A DNA stretch of 64,000 bases. Origin: Enterocloster lavalensis. Lineage in GTDB: Bacteria; Bacillota; Clostridia; Lachnospirales; Lachnospiraceae. Shown here piece by piece: positions 1 to 6,942 of the stretch. The position numbers and the translations under genes are program-made. The notes beneath the pieces are model-generated. The model was not told the origin of the DNA and did no database searches. It saw nothing but the letters and a program-made list of their open reading frames with translations. Position 1 is the stretch's first letter, and each line of letters begins with the position of its first letter. The stretch spans positions 1-64,000 of the forward strand of contig NZ_CABJCG010000007.1 of the NCBI RefSeq assembly GCF_902364025.1. Reading direction: 5' to 3'.

Positions 1-21
1 TTACCATAGAAGACCTTATAA

Positions 22-192
22 AACCTTATTTACAGAAAAACTTTCACATACTCGTTGCAACCCACCTGCGGCTCCCCCAACATCAAGCCGATCACATCAA
101 CCGAAAGAGCCGCCTCCCTGATTGGCCTCGGAATCTTCTCAAAGAAAATCAACAAAACCTACAAGTGCCTAAACTGTAAACACACATGGTAA
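22..192 (+). pseudogene. Zinc-ribbon small protein, probably decayed
   Basis: This open stretch ends with a recognisable small-protein tail: PTCGSPNIKPI, then ERAASLIGLGIFSKKINK, then YKCLNCKHTW and a stop at 190-192. Small phage and Firmicutes zinc-ribbon proteins have this layout, with an N-terminal CPxCGS knuckle, a short hydrophobic segment and a C-terminal CxxC ending in HTW. Here the first knuckle has only one cysteine in frame (QPTC), no ATG lies in frame, and the only candidate start (TTG at 55) has no Shine-Dalgarno. A tgc codon sits two bases out of frame just upstream of ccc-acc-tgc, as expected if a small indel broke the first CxxC. Remnant is the best reading; a real gene beginning outside the window is excluded by in-frame stops at 7-9 and 19-21. 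Confidence 0.4.
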
Positions 193-244
193 TCAAACCA
201 TTCCGCCTCAAACTGCAAACCTAAAAATCCCATATCTCAAACCC

Positions 245-282
245 AAAAAGGATGTGCCCCGATCACAAGCACATCCTTTTTT
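245..282. terminator. Bidirectional intrinsic terminator
   Basis: A perfect stem AAAAAGGATGTG / CACATCCTTTTTT with a short loop, A-run on one side and T-run on the other, so it can act on both strands. It sits between the rightward zinc-ribbon remnant and the 3' end of the leftward phage-like operon, and marks where that operon ends. Confidence 0.8.
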
Positions 283-308
283 GCGCCCCAATCCGTCCTC
301 TCCGCCAT

Positions 309-542
309 TTACTCCATCCCCTTGCCGTTCTTCCCCACATCCCCCCGCTCATGAATCACCTCCGCCAACTTCCCCAGAAATTCCCCTCTCAACTCATCCA
401 AAGGCACGTCCTTCAAAGCGGCGTAGAGCCTGGACAAAAGCGCGGCGATGTCCTTCTGCTCGGCGGCAACCGCCTCAAGGACCGTATACAGCGCCAGTTT
501 CAGTTTCCATTCCTTATACTTCATCCGAATCAGTGTGATCAT
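309..542 (-). CDS. Small hypothetical protein, last gene of the phage-like operon
   Basis: A 77-residue, highly charged and probably helical protein (EAVAAEQKDIAALLSRLY, then DELRGEFLGKLAEVIHERG). It overlaps the 3' end of the holin-like gene in another frame, as tightly packed phage lysis genes often do. The chosen ATG lies about 10 nt after GGGAGG; in-frame starts further upstream (to 572) are possible with weaker spacing. No family recognised. Position directly after the holin suggests a lysis-cassette accessory role, but this is only context. Confidence 0.55.
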   Translation of the reverse strand: MITLIRMKYKEWKLKLALYTVLEAVAAEQKDIAALLSRLYAALKDVPLDELRGEFLGKLAEVIHERGDVGKNGKGME

Positions 543-813
543 ATCCTGCATTCCTCCCATGATTTCCTTCAATGTATTGTTTCAACAGCTGGTGCATTCC
601 GGTGGACGCCAAACCGCTGATCAGCCCGGACAGCACGACCTGCGGCGTGAAGACCCAGCCGCTGATCCACGAGGCGGTGACCACGCCCAAAACAGCCACG
701 ATGGTAGGGATATACTTGTTATCCACGTCGCGCACCCATTTTTTTACAATAAAACCTGTGCAAAGGCAGATTCCCACCACAACAGGCAGCATAAATTCAT
801 TCAAAAACTCCAA
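514..813 (-). CDS. Phage holin, Hol44 / Phage_holin_5_2-like
   Basis: A 99-residue membrane protein. The N-terminus EFLNEFMLPVVVGICLCTGF followed by IVKKW and then a second and third hydrophobic stretch (IPTIVAVLGVVTASWISG; VVLSGLISGLASTGMHQLL) matches the layout of Hol44-family holins: three short membrane segments and a polar tail. Holins make lethal membrane lesions that release or activate endolysin. I place the start at the TTG following GGGGGACAAA because family members begin with an equivalent of MEFLNxxM; the frame stays open to 846 (another TTG). No endolysin gene is visible in the window, so the lysis cassette is incomplete or continues elsewhere. Confidence 0.7.
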   Translation of the reverse strand: MEFLNEFMLPVVVGICLCTGFIVKKWVRDVDNKYIPTIVAVLGVVTASWISGWVFTPQVVLSGLISGLASTGMHQLLKQYIEGNHGRNAGYDHTDSDEV

Positions 814-939
814 TTTGTCCCCCGTTTCCGTAAAAACAGGGAACAACAGACTTCATTTCCGACGTTTGTCGTTCCCCATTTCTACTTCTTCAATCAATCT
901 ACAACACTACACAACACCGTCGGCATTTTCCCGTCGACA

Positions 940-1662
940 TCAGCCGATAATGGCCATGTCATAGATGCGGTCTTCATCGTCCGCCAGCAGGTTGCAGGTG
1001 ATGGTCATCTCGATGATGCCGGTATTGCTCAGGGCCAGGCTCATGGCAGCCTGAGGCTGGGCCTTATAATAGGTGAGGTGCATGTCCGCGATCTCGTCGT
1101 CCTCGGTCTTCCAGGGCGTCTCGCCGTAGATGACAAATGCCTTGGGGAAGGATTTGGAATTGAACTTTACCACCTGGGCCCCGGAGTCAACCTTCACCAT
1201 GCCGTACACCACAAAATCGCCGGCAGAGCCCTCGGGCAGTGTGATCGCGTGGTCGGAAACCGTGATTTCCAGGGATTTTCCGCAATCGTCGTCAGCCGGG
1301 TACACGTAAATGGAACCCGAAACCAGCTCCACGTCGGCGGGAATGGTGAGGGTTGTGCCGGAAGCGGTCAGCACCATTCTCTTCAGGTACTCAAAATGAT
1401 CTTCGATCTCCGTGCCGGAAATCAGGCTGAACAGCTTCATGGTCGCAATCTGGGTCTGAATTTCCAGCGTGCCGGTCCGGTTGCTGTCAAAGGCCACCCG
1501 GTTGGGCGCGCCCTGTCCGCCGGTGGCGAAATCGCGGGTCGCTTCCAGTCCGGTGGTGGTCACATTGGCGAAATCCAGGTTCAGCCAGGGCTTTTTGCTC
1601 TTGTAGTCCAGGAAAATGAGATCGGCGACATCCTTGTTGGACATGTTGGGATTAAATGACAT
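940..1662 (-). CDS. Phage major tail (tube)-like structural protein
   Basis: 240 residues, ATG after AAAAGGAG. Its halves match the general pattern of siphophage/myophage tail tube proteins: an N-terminal block with RTGTLEIQTQIATMKLFSLI (engineered-looking ordered strands then the ASG/SGT turn), a central beta-rich section, and a C-terminal block PKAFVIYGETPWKTEDDEIA...YYKAQPQAAMSLALSNTG...ITCNLLADDEDRIYD, which resembles the usual PKYYKLxG...KaQPQ...ctanl ending of tail tube subunits. It forms stacked hexameric rings in tailed phages and related tailocins. It lies between a leftward RNA polymerase-like gene block and the holin. No tape-measure, sheath or baseplate gene is visible, so a full tail is not encoded in the window; it could be encoded left of base 1 or be lost. 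Confidence 0.7.
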   Translation of the reverse strand: MSFNPNMSNKDVADLIFLDYKSKKPWLNLDFANVTTTGLEATRDFATGGQGAPNRVAFDSNRTGTLEIQTQIATMKLFSLISGTEIEDHFEYLKRMVLTASGTTLTIPADVELVSGSIYVYPADDDCGKSLEITVSDHAITLPEGSAGDFVVYGMVKVDSGAQVVKFNSKSFPKAFVIYGETPWKTEDDEIADMHLTYYKAQPQAAMSLALSNTGIIEMTITCNLLADDEDRIYDMAIIG

Positions 1663-1708
1663 AGTTTTTTCTCCTTTTTAAATAAAATGCTCACGATCGC
1701 AATCGTGG

Positions 1709-2431
1709 TTAAAAGTTACCATCCTTCAGCTTTTCGATCCACTGCATGGGGCTATAGTCCTTTGGATCTTTATAGGAAAATGTGTTGGCGGCCAGCGCGT
1801 CGCCGTAGTCGGACTGCCTTGCGTGGATATACTCGTAGAACAGCCGGATGAACTGATAATAGGTCAGCCCTCCCACATTTAAAAGGTTGATTCCAACCTT
1901 GTTGTGGGTGCAGTATTTCAGGACCATGTTGTCAAATTCGTAAGCCTCGTCCTGCTTTTTGACGCTGCTTTTGTTGTTGCGGATTTTCTCCATCAATTTC
2001 CGCGCACGTTCGCTTTTGAAGCGGACCGGCTTATCCACCGGCTTTTTAAGCCCCAAAACCGAGGCCACGCTCTCCCGGAACCGGTCGAAATTCCGGCCGT
2101 CGATCCGCCCGGCAGTCTGTTCTCCGCCGTCGGTCAAATCCACGATCTCAAACGCCCCGCTCCGTTCCAGAAACCGCACCTCATCGTTGGCAATAAACAC
2201 GCGGATGTACTGAAACAGAAGCTGGGGAGTCATTGCGAGTACGAGCTCATAGAGGGAAATGGGATCGGATTTTAATTCATCCAGATTGAATTTTGAGATG
2301 AACTCATCCCTTGAGATCAGAGTCAGATTGAGAAACGTGCAGAAAATGTGATAGGTCATTCGGCGGATCTCCAACAGGGTGGGACAGCGGATTTTGCCAA
2401 TTCCGTCCACCGCGTAGGGTTCATTCCACAA
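1709..2431 (-). CDS. Phage-type protein of unknown function, N-terminus apparently frameshifted
   Basis: The downstream frame gives 240 residues beginning at a TTG (WNEPYAVDGIGKIRCPTLLE), with a helical C-terminal half ending in KDPKDYSPMQWIEKLKDGNF. No Shine-Dalgarno precedes this TTG. In-frame sequence upstream of it (AGDPINRYSSYDYL) looks like coding sequence, and in the -1-related frame an ATG at 2541 or 2556 opens a peptide ending SGPDFNVK exactly where that sequence begins. One missing A in the run at 2471-2473 would join them into a protein starting about 30 nt after the upstream gene. Its place beside the tail-tube gene would suit a tail-assembly chaperone, but no family is recognised. 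Either a real frameshift, a recoding site or a sequencing error. Confidence 0.55.
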   Translation of the reverse strand: MWNEPYAVDGIGKIRCPTLLEIRRMTYHIFCTFLNLTLISRDEFISKFNLDELKSDPISLYELVLAMTPQLLFQYIRVFIANDEVRFLERSGAFEIVDLTDGGEQTAGRIDGRNFDRFRESVASVLGLKKPVDKPVRFKSERARKLMEKIRNNKSSVKKQDEAYEFDNMVLKYCTHNKVGINLLNVGGLTYYQFIRLFYEYIHARQSDYGDALAANTFSYKDPKDYSPMQWIEKLKDGNF

Positions 2432-2589
2432 ATAGTCGTAAGACGAGTAACGGTTGATAGGATCACCTGCTTTACATTGAAATCGGGCCCTGAAAATACC
2501 GGCCGCCCGGGCGTCTGGGCCATACTGCCGTCAGTTTCCATATATGATATATACATGCGGGAAAACAGCGGAAAACCCCGGCAGCGCGG

Positions 2590-3456
2590 TCAAAACTCCG
2601 TTTTTCTATTTGTGGTTCGCTTTTCGTTGTACCGCCGGTACCGCATCAAATCATTGTCTGCCCGGCAGGCCCGGCACAACGTTTTCCGGTTTCCGCCCTT
2701 TTCAATCAAAGCTGCGCAGACCGCACACCGTTTATATCCTTTGCGCGAGCTTTTGGGAACCCCGTAATACTGTTTCTGCCACTTCCGAAGTTCCCCGTCC
2801 AGACACCGGCTCATATATTTTACATAGAAATGATCCTCAGTCAGGAAATCCACCCGGCCAAGCACGCAGGCCTTCCCCTCATACTGGTCGGCCAGCTTGC
2901 AGTTTTGAAAGCACCGGTACAAAAATATCTCAATCAGCCGCTTATAATCGTTCCAGGGCAGTGTCATTTTCCCGCGCTGAAGCGCTTCCTTTACCGTCCC
3001 GGCTTCCTCCATAGCCCGGCTGATCTGCGCCTCCACGTCCGCCGGGTCCATTTCCGCCCCGGCGGTCCACTCGTAATACAGGCGCTTGGGCGTTTTCAGC
3101 AAATCCAGGTACGCCTTGTCCAGAATGATTTCCGGGTCAAAATACCTGGTATACAGGTTGTTGATCTTCTGCCGGAGAAGGGGCCGCCAGTTTTCCTCCT
3201 TTGTGGTGGATTTACAGGCCAGATATTCGACTCTTGTCCAGCCCGCGAAAATCCGCCCCAGTTCGCTGCCCGCCGCCGTCCGGTTTACCCGGTAGCGGAT
3301 CGTTCGGGTCCAGGTCCTGCGCTTGTTGGCACAGGACCAGATGGAAGCGCAGAAGGCGTTTAAAATGTCCGACCGTTCCTCCTCAGTTTCCGCCCACTTG
3401 TAATCCTCCACAATCTCATACAAATACAAATCCTCACACTGGTAAATCGGAATCAT
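2590..3456 (-). CDS. Zinc-knuckle protein of the phage-like operon, unknown function
   Basis: 288 residues from the ATG at 3456 (IPIYQCEDLYLYEIVEDYKW). The bulk is helical and charged with many aromatic residues; the C-terminus has a four-cysteine knuckle (CAVCAALIEKGGNRKTLCRAC) followed by a basic tail, typical of a nucleic-acid or protein-binding zinc ribbon. The start overlaps the end of the polymerase-like gene, so the two are probably translationally coupled. Being inseparable from the polymerase gene, it could be an accessory factor for it, but that is inference from position only. No family name can be given from sequence reading. Confidence 0.65.
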   Translation of the reverse strand: MIPIYQCEDLYLYEIVEDYKWAETEEERSDILNAFCASIWSCANKRRTWTRTIRYRVNRTAAGSELGRIFAGWTRVEYLACKSTTKEENWRPLLRQKINNLYTRYFDPEIILDKAYLDLLKTPKRLYYEWTAGAEMDPADVEAQISRAMEEAGTVKEALQRGKMTLPWNDYKRLIEIFLYRCFQNCKLADQYEGKACVLGRVDFLTEDHFYVKYMSRCLDGELRKWQKQYYGVPKSSRKGYKRCAVCAALIEKGGNRKTLCRACRADNDLMRYRRYNEKRTTNRKTEF

Positions 3457-6070
3457 CCCCCTCAAACACAAAATATTTCCCCAAATACTCGTAAGCGCCC
3501 TCAGTCCCGGCGGGAACCTCCCGGATCGCCGCTTCCGGCCTGGGACCGGCGTTTTGCTTCAGGTTCGCAATGATGTAATCCCCGTAAGCCGACCAGGCAA
3601 ATGCCTTGCTGACGGACAGGGAGCGGTAGGAGGCGGCGATCACATAATTCGCAATCAGCGTCTCGTCCATTTTCAACTCATCCCTCAGTCTGCCCTTGAA
3701 ATGCTCCACGATCAAATCGAAGCTGAATCCGCGCTGTCCGGGGTCGGAATGGGAGGCCGCGCCGCTGTTTTGGGAAAAATGCAGCTTGATGGCGGCGGCG
3801 TAATCATTGATATAGCTCCGGCATATTCGGAGTTTGGCCCGGTCCGTCAGGTCCAGCCCCGGCTTCAGGATCAGGGAACGGGTGTCCGCCAGATCGTCCA
3901 CACATCGGTCCCACAAAATCCGTTTCTTCTCCCAGGCGCAGATATAGTCGCACAGCTCGTTCATGGGAGAGGGAGAGTGGTATGCGTTCAGCTTCATGCG
4001 TTCCTCACCCTCCCCAAGTCCCTTGTTCTTCTCCTGGAGCTTCTCGTAGAGGGCCCGTTTCTGGGGATAATTGTAAAGAAGGAAATAGGGCAGTTGCTTC
4101 AAATGCTTTTGCAGCCCCCGGTTCATGTGCCAGCGAAAGCCGGTTTTCAAAAAATCGATTTCCTTTCCCTGGAAAATGCGCAGGAGAGAGCAGTAGTCGG
4201 AATAGCGTTTTTTCAAATTCTCATCCGTTGTGTACCGATTTTCGATGCTGGTCGCCACATTTGTGATCTCTCCGATCCGGTTATCCCGGGTCATTACCTC
4301 GTATTCCACAAGATTTTCGGCCGTGTAGTCCCGGGACCGGGCAGTCTGCTTGTCCTCAATGTCCAGAATCACCGGCTTCTCGATTTTGGAAGCCACGATC
4401 ACCGGATCGTCGCACAGAAAGAAAATATCCCCGTCAAAATCCGCCCCGCCCTGCTGGGGAGCCGAGATGTCGTGCAGATTGAACATGACCACGTCCTGAT
4501 CCTTGAAATGACCGAACCATTTCTGGATCAGGTCGTTGCGGGCGATCCGAACCCGGTTGACCTCCGACGGATCGACCAGGGGCGAGCGGAAGGAGAGAAT
4601 TTCCCCGCACTCAAAATTGGCGCTGTACAGCTCCCGTTCCCCCAGGCAGCCCACCGGCTCCATTCCGGCGGCATACTGCAAATATCCGATCATATCGCCC
4701 ACGCCGGTGTGGTAAAACCCGGAACAATAAATCTTACCAACCTTAGCCTCGTCGATCAGTTTCTTCAGCTTCCGGTAAAGGAACTGTTTGACCGCCGGGT
4801 CCTTTAACATCCCGTCGTGAATCAGCGCCGCCTCCAGATACCGGCTTTCCGGCTCATAATCGCCGGTGTCCGTGATCCCCATGAATTTGTATGTATAGAA
4901 GCGGTCGCCCTTCAGAATCTTTTCCAGAAGCGCGGTGGTATACTTGGCGATTTTGATGATTTTGCCGTCGTTTTCCGGGTCGAGAATATCATACTGGAAA
5001 TCCCGCTCCTCGTACCGCCGGATATATTTGGGGTTCCACAAGTCCAGGCATTGCAGATACTGGAAATTCATGCGGGTGTATTTGTTGAGGTTTCGGATGT
5101 GATGGCTGTATTTGCTGATCCCCAGCTTGAACCGGTATTTTTCCACCGTGTTCCGGTATTCGTCCCACGCCCTGTCTCCGTAGGCCGATTGAAACAATTT
5201 GTGGCCTTTGAACATGGAAATATTCCAGATGCAGTCGATGGTATCCACCGGATGCGCGCGGCCGTAGACGTCGGTAATCGTTTCAACGCCCCATTCCTTT
5301 AAAATGTCCCGGAACGGGACGTAGACCGAGTAGCCCTTCATGAAGGGCATCCGCACCTGGACCCCGACGGCGTTGTAATCCAGCCCCAGCTGGGCGCTGA
5401 CCTGCTCCATAAATTCCCGCTCATGGCAGCCGCACCCGTCAAATGGGGACAGCCGGATATCCGCCAGGCCCTCCCGCACCTCCCGGGCCTGATAGACCAC
5501 AGTCTTTCCCGTCTCCTGATCCACCAGCTCCTGTTCCCGCTCCGCCACATATTTGATGAGCTGGCCCGGAATCGTCTTTTCATATTCGCCGAGGATCACA
5601 ATATTGGGCATGTAGTCCCGGATCAGGGTGCAGGCGCTGAAGGCCAGGCACCTCTGGGCCTCGTACTTTGCGATGACGCAGTGGTCGACGGGAATATCCA
5701 TCTGCGTAATCCGGTATAATTCATCAAACATGGAATCGCACACAAAGGCGGTGATTCCGTCCTTGCCCTGGGATGCCGATTTCCCGAACCGGGAAAAATG
5801 CACCCCGTTGTAGGTAAAACCATGGCGCAAAACAGTGCGCAGCGCGGTTTCCTGGTTGGGGTTCTTCCGCGCGGTCACCAGAATCACCTCCTGAATTCGC
5901 TCCGAAGGGTAACCACGCAGCCGCTCAATCTGGTCAAACAGGAGAGAGTCCCCCTGGGCCACCAGGTATTCCCGGTTTATTTCCTCTTCCTCCGACAGCT
6001 GTAAATCAAAATCATGGCGGATCAATTCCCGGAGAGGGAGCTTCACAAGGGTATACATTGCCTGATTCAT
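3434..6070 (-). CDS. Two-barrel RNA polymerase of the eukaryotic-RdRP (QDE-1) / YonO type
   Basis: 878 residues; ATG at 6070 has AAGGAGG 8 nt upstream and overlaps the preceding stop as ATGA. Two blocks identify it. Residues 209-253: SPFDGCGCHEREF, then GVQVRMPFMKGYSVYVPF, the pattern of the first double-psi barrel of RdRP-family polymerases (DGxG..., QxRxxxxKG, with the conserved lysine at about 245). Residues 494-560: SFRSPLVDPSEVNRVRI, then DVVMFNLHD and GGADFDGDIFFLCDDP, with the metal-binding DxDxD of all two-barrel RNA polymerases at D544/D546/D548. YonO of phage SPbeta, a single-chain DNA-dependent RNA polymerase, carries the same DFDGD motif. At 878 residues it is much longer than YonO (about 500), with ~200-residue N-terminal and ~320-residue C-terminal additions. 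Likely role: transcribing element genes; template (DNA or RNA) cannot be read from sequence. Confidence 0.82.
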   Translation of the reverse strand: MNQAMYTLVKLPLRELIRHDFDLQLSEEEEINREYLVAQGDSLLFDQIERLRGYPSERIQEVILVTARKNPNQETALRTVLRHGFTYNGVHFSRFGKSASQGKDGITAFVCDSMFDELYRITQMDIPVDHCVIAKYEAQRCLAFSACTLIRDYMPNIVILGEYEKTIPGQLIKYVAEREQELVDQETGKTVVYQAREVREGLADIRLSPFDGCGCHEREFMEQVSAQLGLDYNAVGVQVRMPFMKGYSVYVPFRDILKEWGVETITDVYGRAHPVDTIDCIWNISMFKGHKLFQSAYGDRAWDEYRNTVEKYRFKLGISKYSHHIRNLNKYTRMNFQYLQCLDLWNPKYIRRYEERDFQYDILDPENDGKIIKIAKYTTALLEKILKGDRFYTYKFMGITDTGDYEPESRYLEAALIHDGMLKDPAVKQFLYRKLKKLIDEAKVGKIYCSGFYHTGVGDMIGYLQYAAGMEPVGCLGERELYSANFECGEILSFRSPLVDPSEVNRVRIARNDLIQKWFGHFKDQDVVMFNLHDISAPQQGGADFDGDIFFLCDDPVIVASKIEKPVILDIEDKQTARSRDYTAENLVEYEVMTRDNRIGEITNVATSIENRYTTDENLKKRYSDYCSLLRIFQGKEIDFLKTGFRWHMNRGLQKHLKQLPYFLLYNYPQKRALYEKLQEKNKGLGEGEERMKLNAYHSPSPMNELCDYICAWEKKRILWDRCVDDLADTRSLILKPGLDLTDRAKLRICRSYINDYAAAIKLHFSQNSGAASHSDPGQRGFSFDLIVEHFKGRLRDELKMDETLIANYVIAASYRSLSVSKAFAWSAYGDYIIANLKQNAGPRPEAAIREVPAGTEGAYEYLGKYFVFEGDDSDLPV

Positions 6071-6267
6071 ACGTCCGCCTCCTTCCCTACAAGCCCTCTG
6101 TCTCTGGCCTGCGCGTTCAGCCGGCACTGCTCGTCAAATCTCCTCGCCGCCACAATCCGAAGGGCGGCGGGGGACTCTTTTTCACGCCGGCCGCTGTATT
6201 CCGTATTGAAATCGGACTCAAAAATCAGCCCTCCGAAGGTGCGGTTCTGTTTCAACAGATCATTCAT
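6067..6267 (-). CDS. Small hypothetical protein upstream of the RNA polymerase gene
   Basis: 66 residues (MNDLLKQNRTFGGLIFESDF...), basic in its second half (RIVAARRFDEQCRLNAQARD). Its stop overlaps the polymerase start as ATGA, so the polymerase is probably translationally coupled to it. ATG at 6267 is preferred, with AAAGGAAG upstream; a TTG two codons earlier is possible. No family recognised. Too short for a catalytic enzyme; a DNA-binding or polymerase-partner role would fit context but is unproven. Confidence 0.55.
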   Translation of the reverse strand: MNDLLKQNRTFGGLIFESDFNTEYSGRREKESPAALRIVAARRFDEQCRLNAQARDRGLVGKEADV

Positions 6268-6297
6268 TTTCAATCAACTTCCTTTCTACTAAAATAT

Positions 6298-6519
6298 TCA
6301 ATCCTTTGGGTAATGGTTGTCCAGATAGGGATTCCCCCTTTGCCGGAGCAGGTCCTCGCATACGGAGAACGCGATCCAGTCCCCGTCCTCTTTGTGTTGC
6401 GACCGGAGCTGATGGTACTTCCACCGGTCGATCAGAGCCTGATCCGTGAGCAGCGCGTAGCGCATACACATGGCGTTGTACCGTGCGAAATAGACGGCGT
6501 TCGAATGCGGATCAAACAT
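6298..6519 (-). CDS. Small hypothetical protein, first gene of the leftward operon
   Basis: 73 residues from the ATG at 6519, which has an excellent AAAAGGAGG site 7 nt upstream. Sequence is rich in Tyr, Asn and charged residues (FDPHSNAVYFARYNAMCMRY, ending NPYLDNHYPKD). No family recognised. It heads the leftward operon that continues with the 66-aa protein, the RNA polymerase and the tail genes. I could not find a convincing sigma-A promoter for this operon between 6520 and 6640, compatible with it using the alternative sigma factor encoded to the right; that is inference. Confidence 0.6.
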   Translation of the reverse strand: MFDPHSNAVYFARYNAMCMRYALLTDQALIDRWKYHQLRSQHKEDGDWIAFSVCEDLLRQRGNPYLDNHYPKD

Positions 6520-6578
6520 TGATTCCCTCCTTTTCAAAAATGGTTCTGTTGATAGATTCTCTGTTTTGTGGCGGTAAG

Positions 6579-6607
6579 TTGACAAAATGTATGGAAAACG
6601 TTATGGT
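6579..6607 (+). promoter_or_regulatory. Sigma-A type promoter for the 47-aa ORF
   Basis: TTGACA (6579-6584), 17-nt spacer, TATGGT (6602-6607), 45 nt before the start codon of the small rightward reading frame. A TATAAT also occurs at 6614 without a good -35. Confidence 0.45.
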
Positions 6608-6651
6608 ACAGGTTATAATCAATTCAGACAGCAGTTTGGAAGGAGTACACA

Positions 6652-6795
6652 ATGGGCGAATGGAAACGGGAGAATCGGAACGAGTATCTGGATGCGCTGA
6701 AAGCATACAGAGAAACAGAAGATCTGAAACCGATGATCAGACTTTTCACAAAGGAGCCGGTTTTTTATTCCGAAAAATGCAGGTACTTTATGTAA
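6652..6795 (+). CDS. 47-aa peptide resembling a Fic-family C-terminal tail (possible fragment)
   Basis: ATG at 6652 with GGAAGGAG 6 nt upstream, stop at 6793. The segment ENRNEYLDALKAYRETEDLK followed by PMIRLF resembles the last helix of Fic/Doc-type AMP transferases (R-x-EYLDAL...PMI-xF), but none of the catalytic HxFxxGNGR region is present. It could be a leftover of a fic gene that acquired its own start, or an independent small protein. It has its own promoter and terminator. Family resemblance is my reading of a short segment, so confidence is low. Confidence 0.4.
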   Translation: MGEWKRENRNEYLDALKAYRETEDLKPMIRLFTKEPVFYSEKCRYFM

Positions 6796-6816
6796 GAAAT
6801 CCATAGGCGAATGCGG

Positions 6817-6854
6817 GAGGCGTTGACGTAACGGTTAATGCCTCTTAATTTTTT
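6817..6854 (+). terminator. Intrinsic terminator before the LexA-controlled promoter
   Basis: Imperfect stem GAGGCGTT / AATGCCTC followed by TTAATTTTTT. It closes the short unit at 6652 and insulates the SOS promoter that begins 30 nt later. Confidence 0.6.
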
Positions 6855-6864
6855 GAAAATATAT

Positions 6865-6878
6865 CGAACAAATGTTCT
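6865..6878 (+). promoter_or_regulatory. LexA (SOS) box 1, imperfect
   Basis: CGAACAAATGTTCT carries the GAAC-N4-GTTC core of Gram-positive LexA operators. It lies 28 bp (centre to centre) upstream of a perfect box, just ahead of the -35 element of the sigma-like gene. Confidence 0.7.
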
Positions 6879-6886
6879 GTTTGGGC

Positions 6887-6915
6887 TTGACACGAACATA
6901 TGTTCGAATTATAAT
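6887..6915 (+). promoter_or_regulatory. Consensus promoter with a perfect LexA box in the spacer
   Basis: TTGACA (6887-6892), 17-nt spacer, TATAAT (6910-6915). The first 14 nt of the spacer (6893-6906) are CGAACATATGTTCG, a perfect palindrome and a textbook Firmicutes LexA operator. LexA bound here would cover both promoter elements, so the sigma-like and DUF262-like genes should be off until the SOS response. Confidence 0.88.
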
Positions 6916-6942
6916 GAGCATCAGAAAGAGGGGGTATTATTT

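Noticed and set aside
448..1659. A 403-codon open frame on the + strand opposite the holin and tail-tube genes
   Set aside because: It is antisense to genes with clear family patterns, starts without a Shine-Dalgarno and its translation is low in recognisable features; it is a shadow of GC-rich codon bias.
6652..6795. A complete Fic/Doc toxin gene
   Set aside because: Only a 47-residue segment is open; the catalytic HxFxxGNGR motif is absent.
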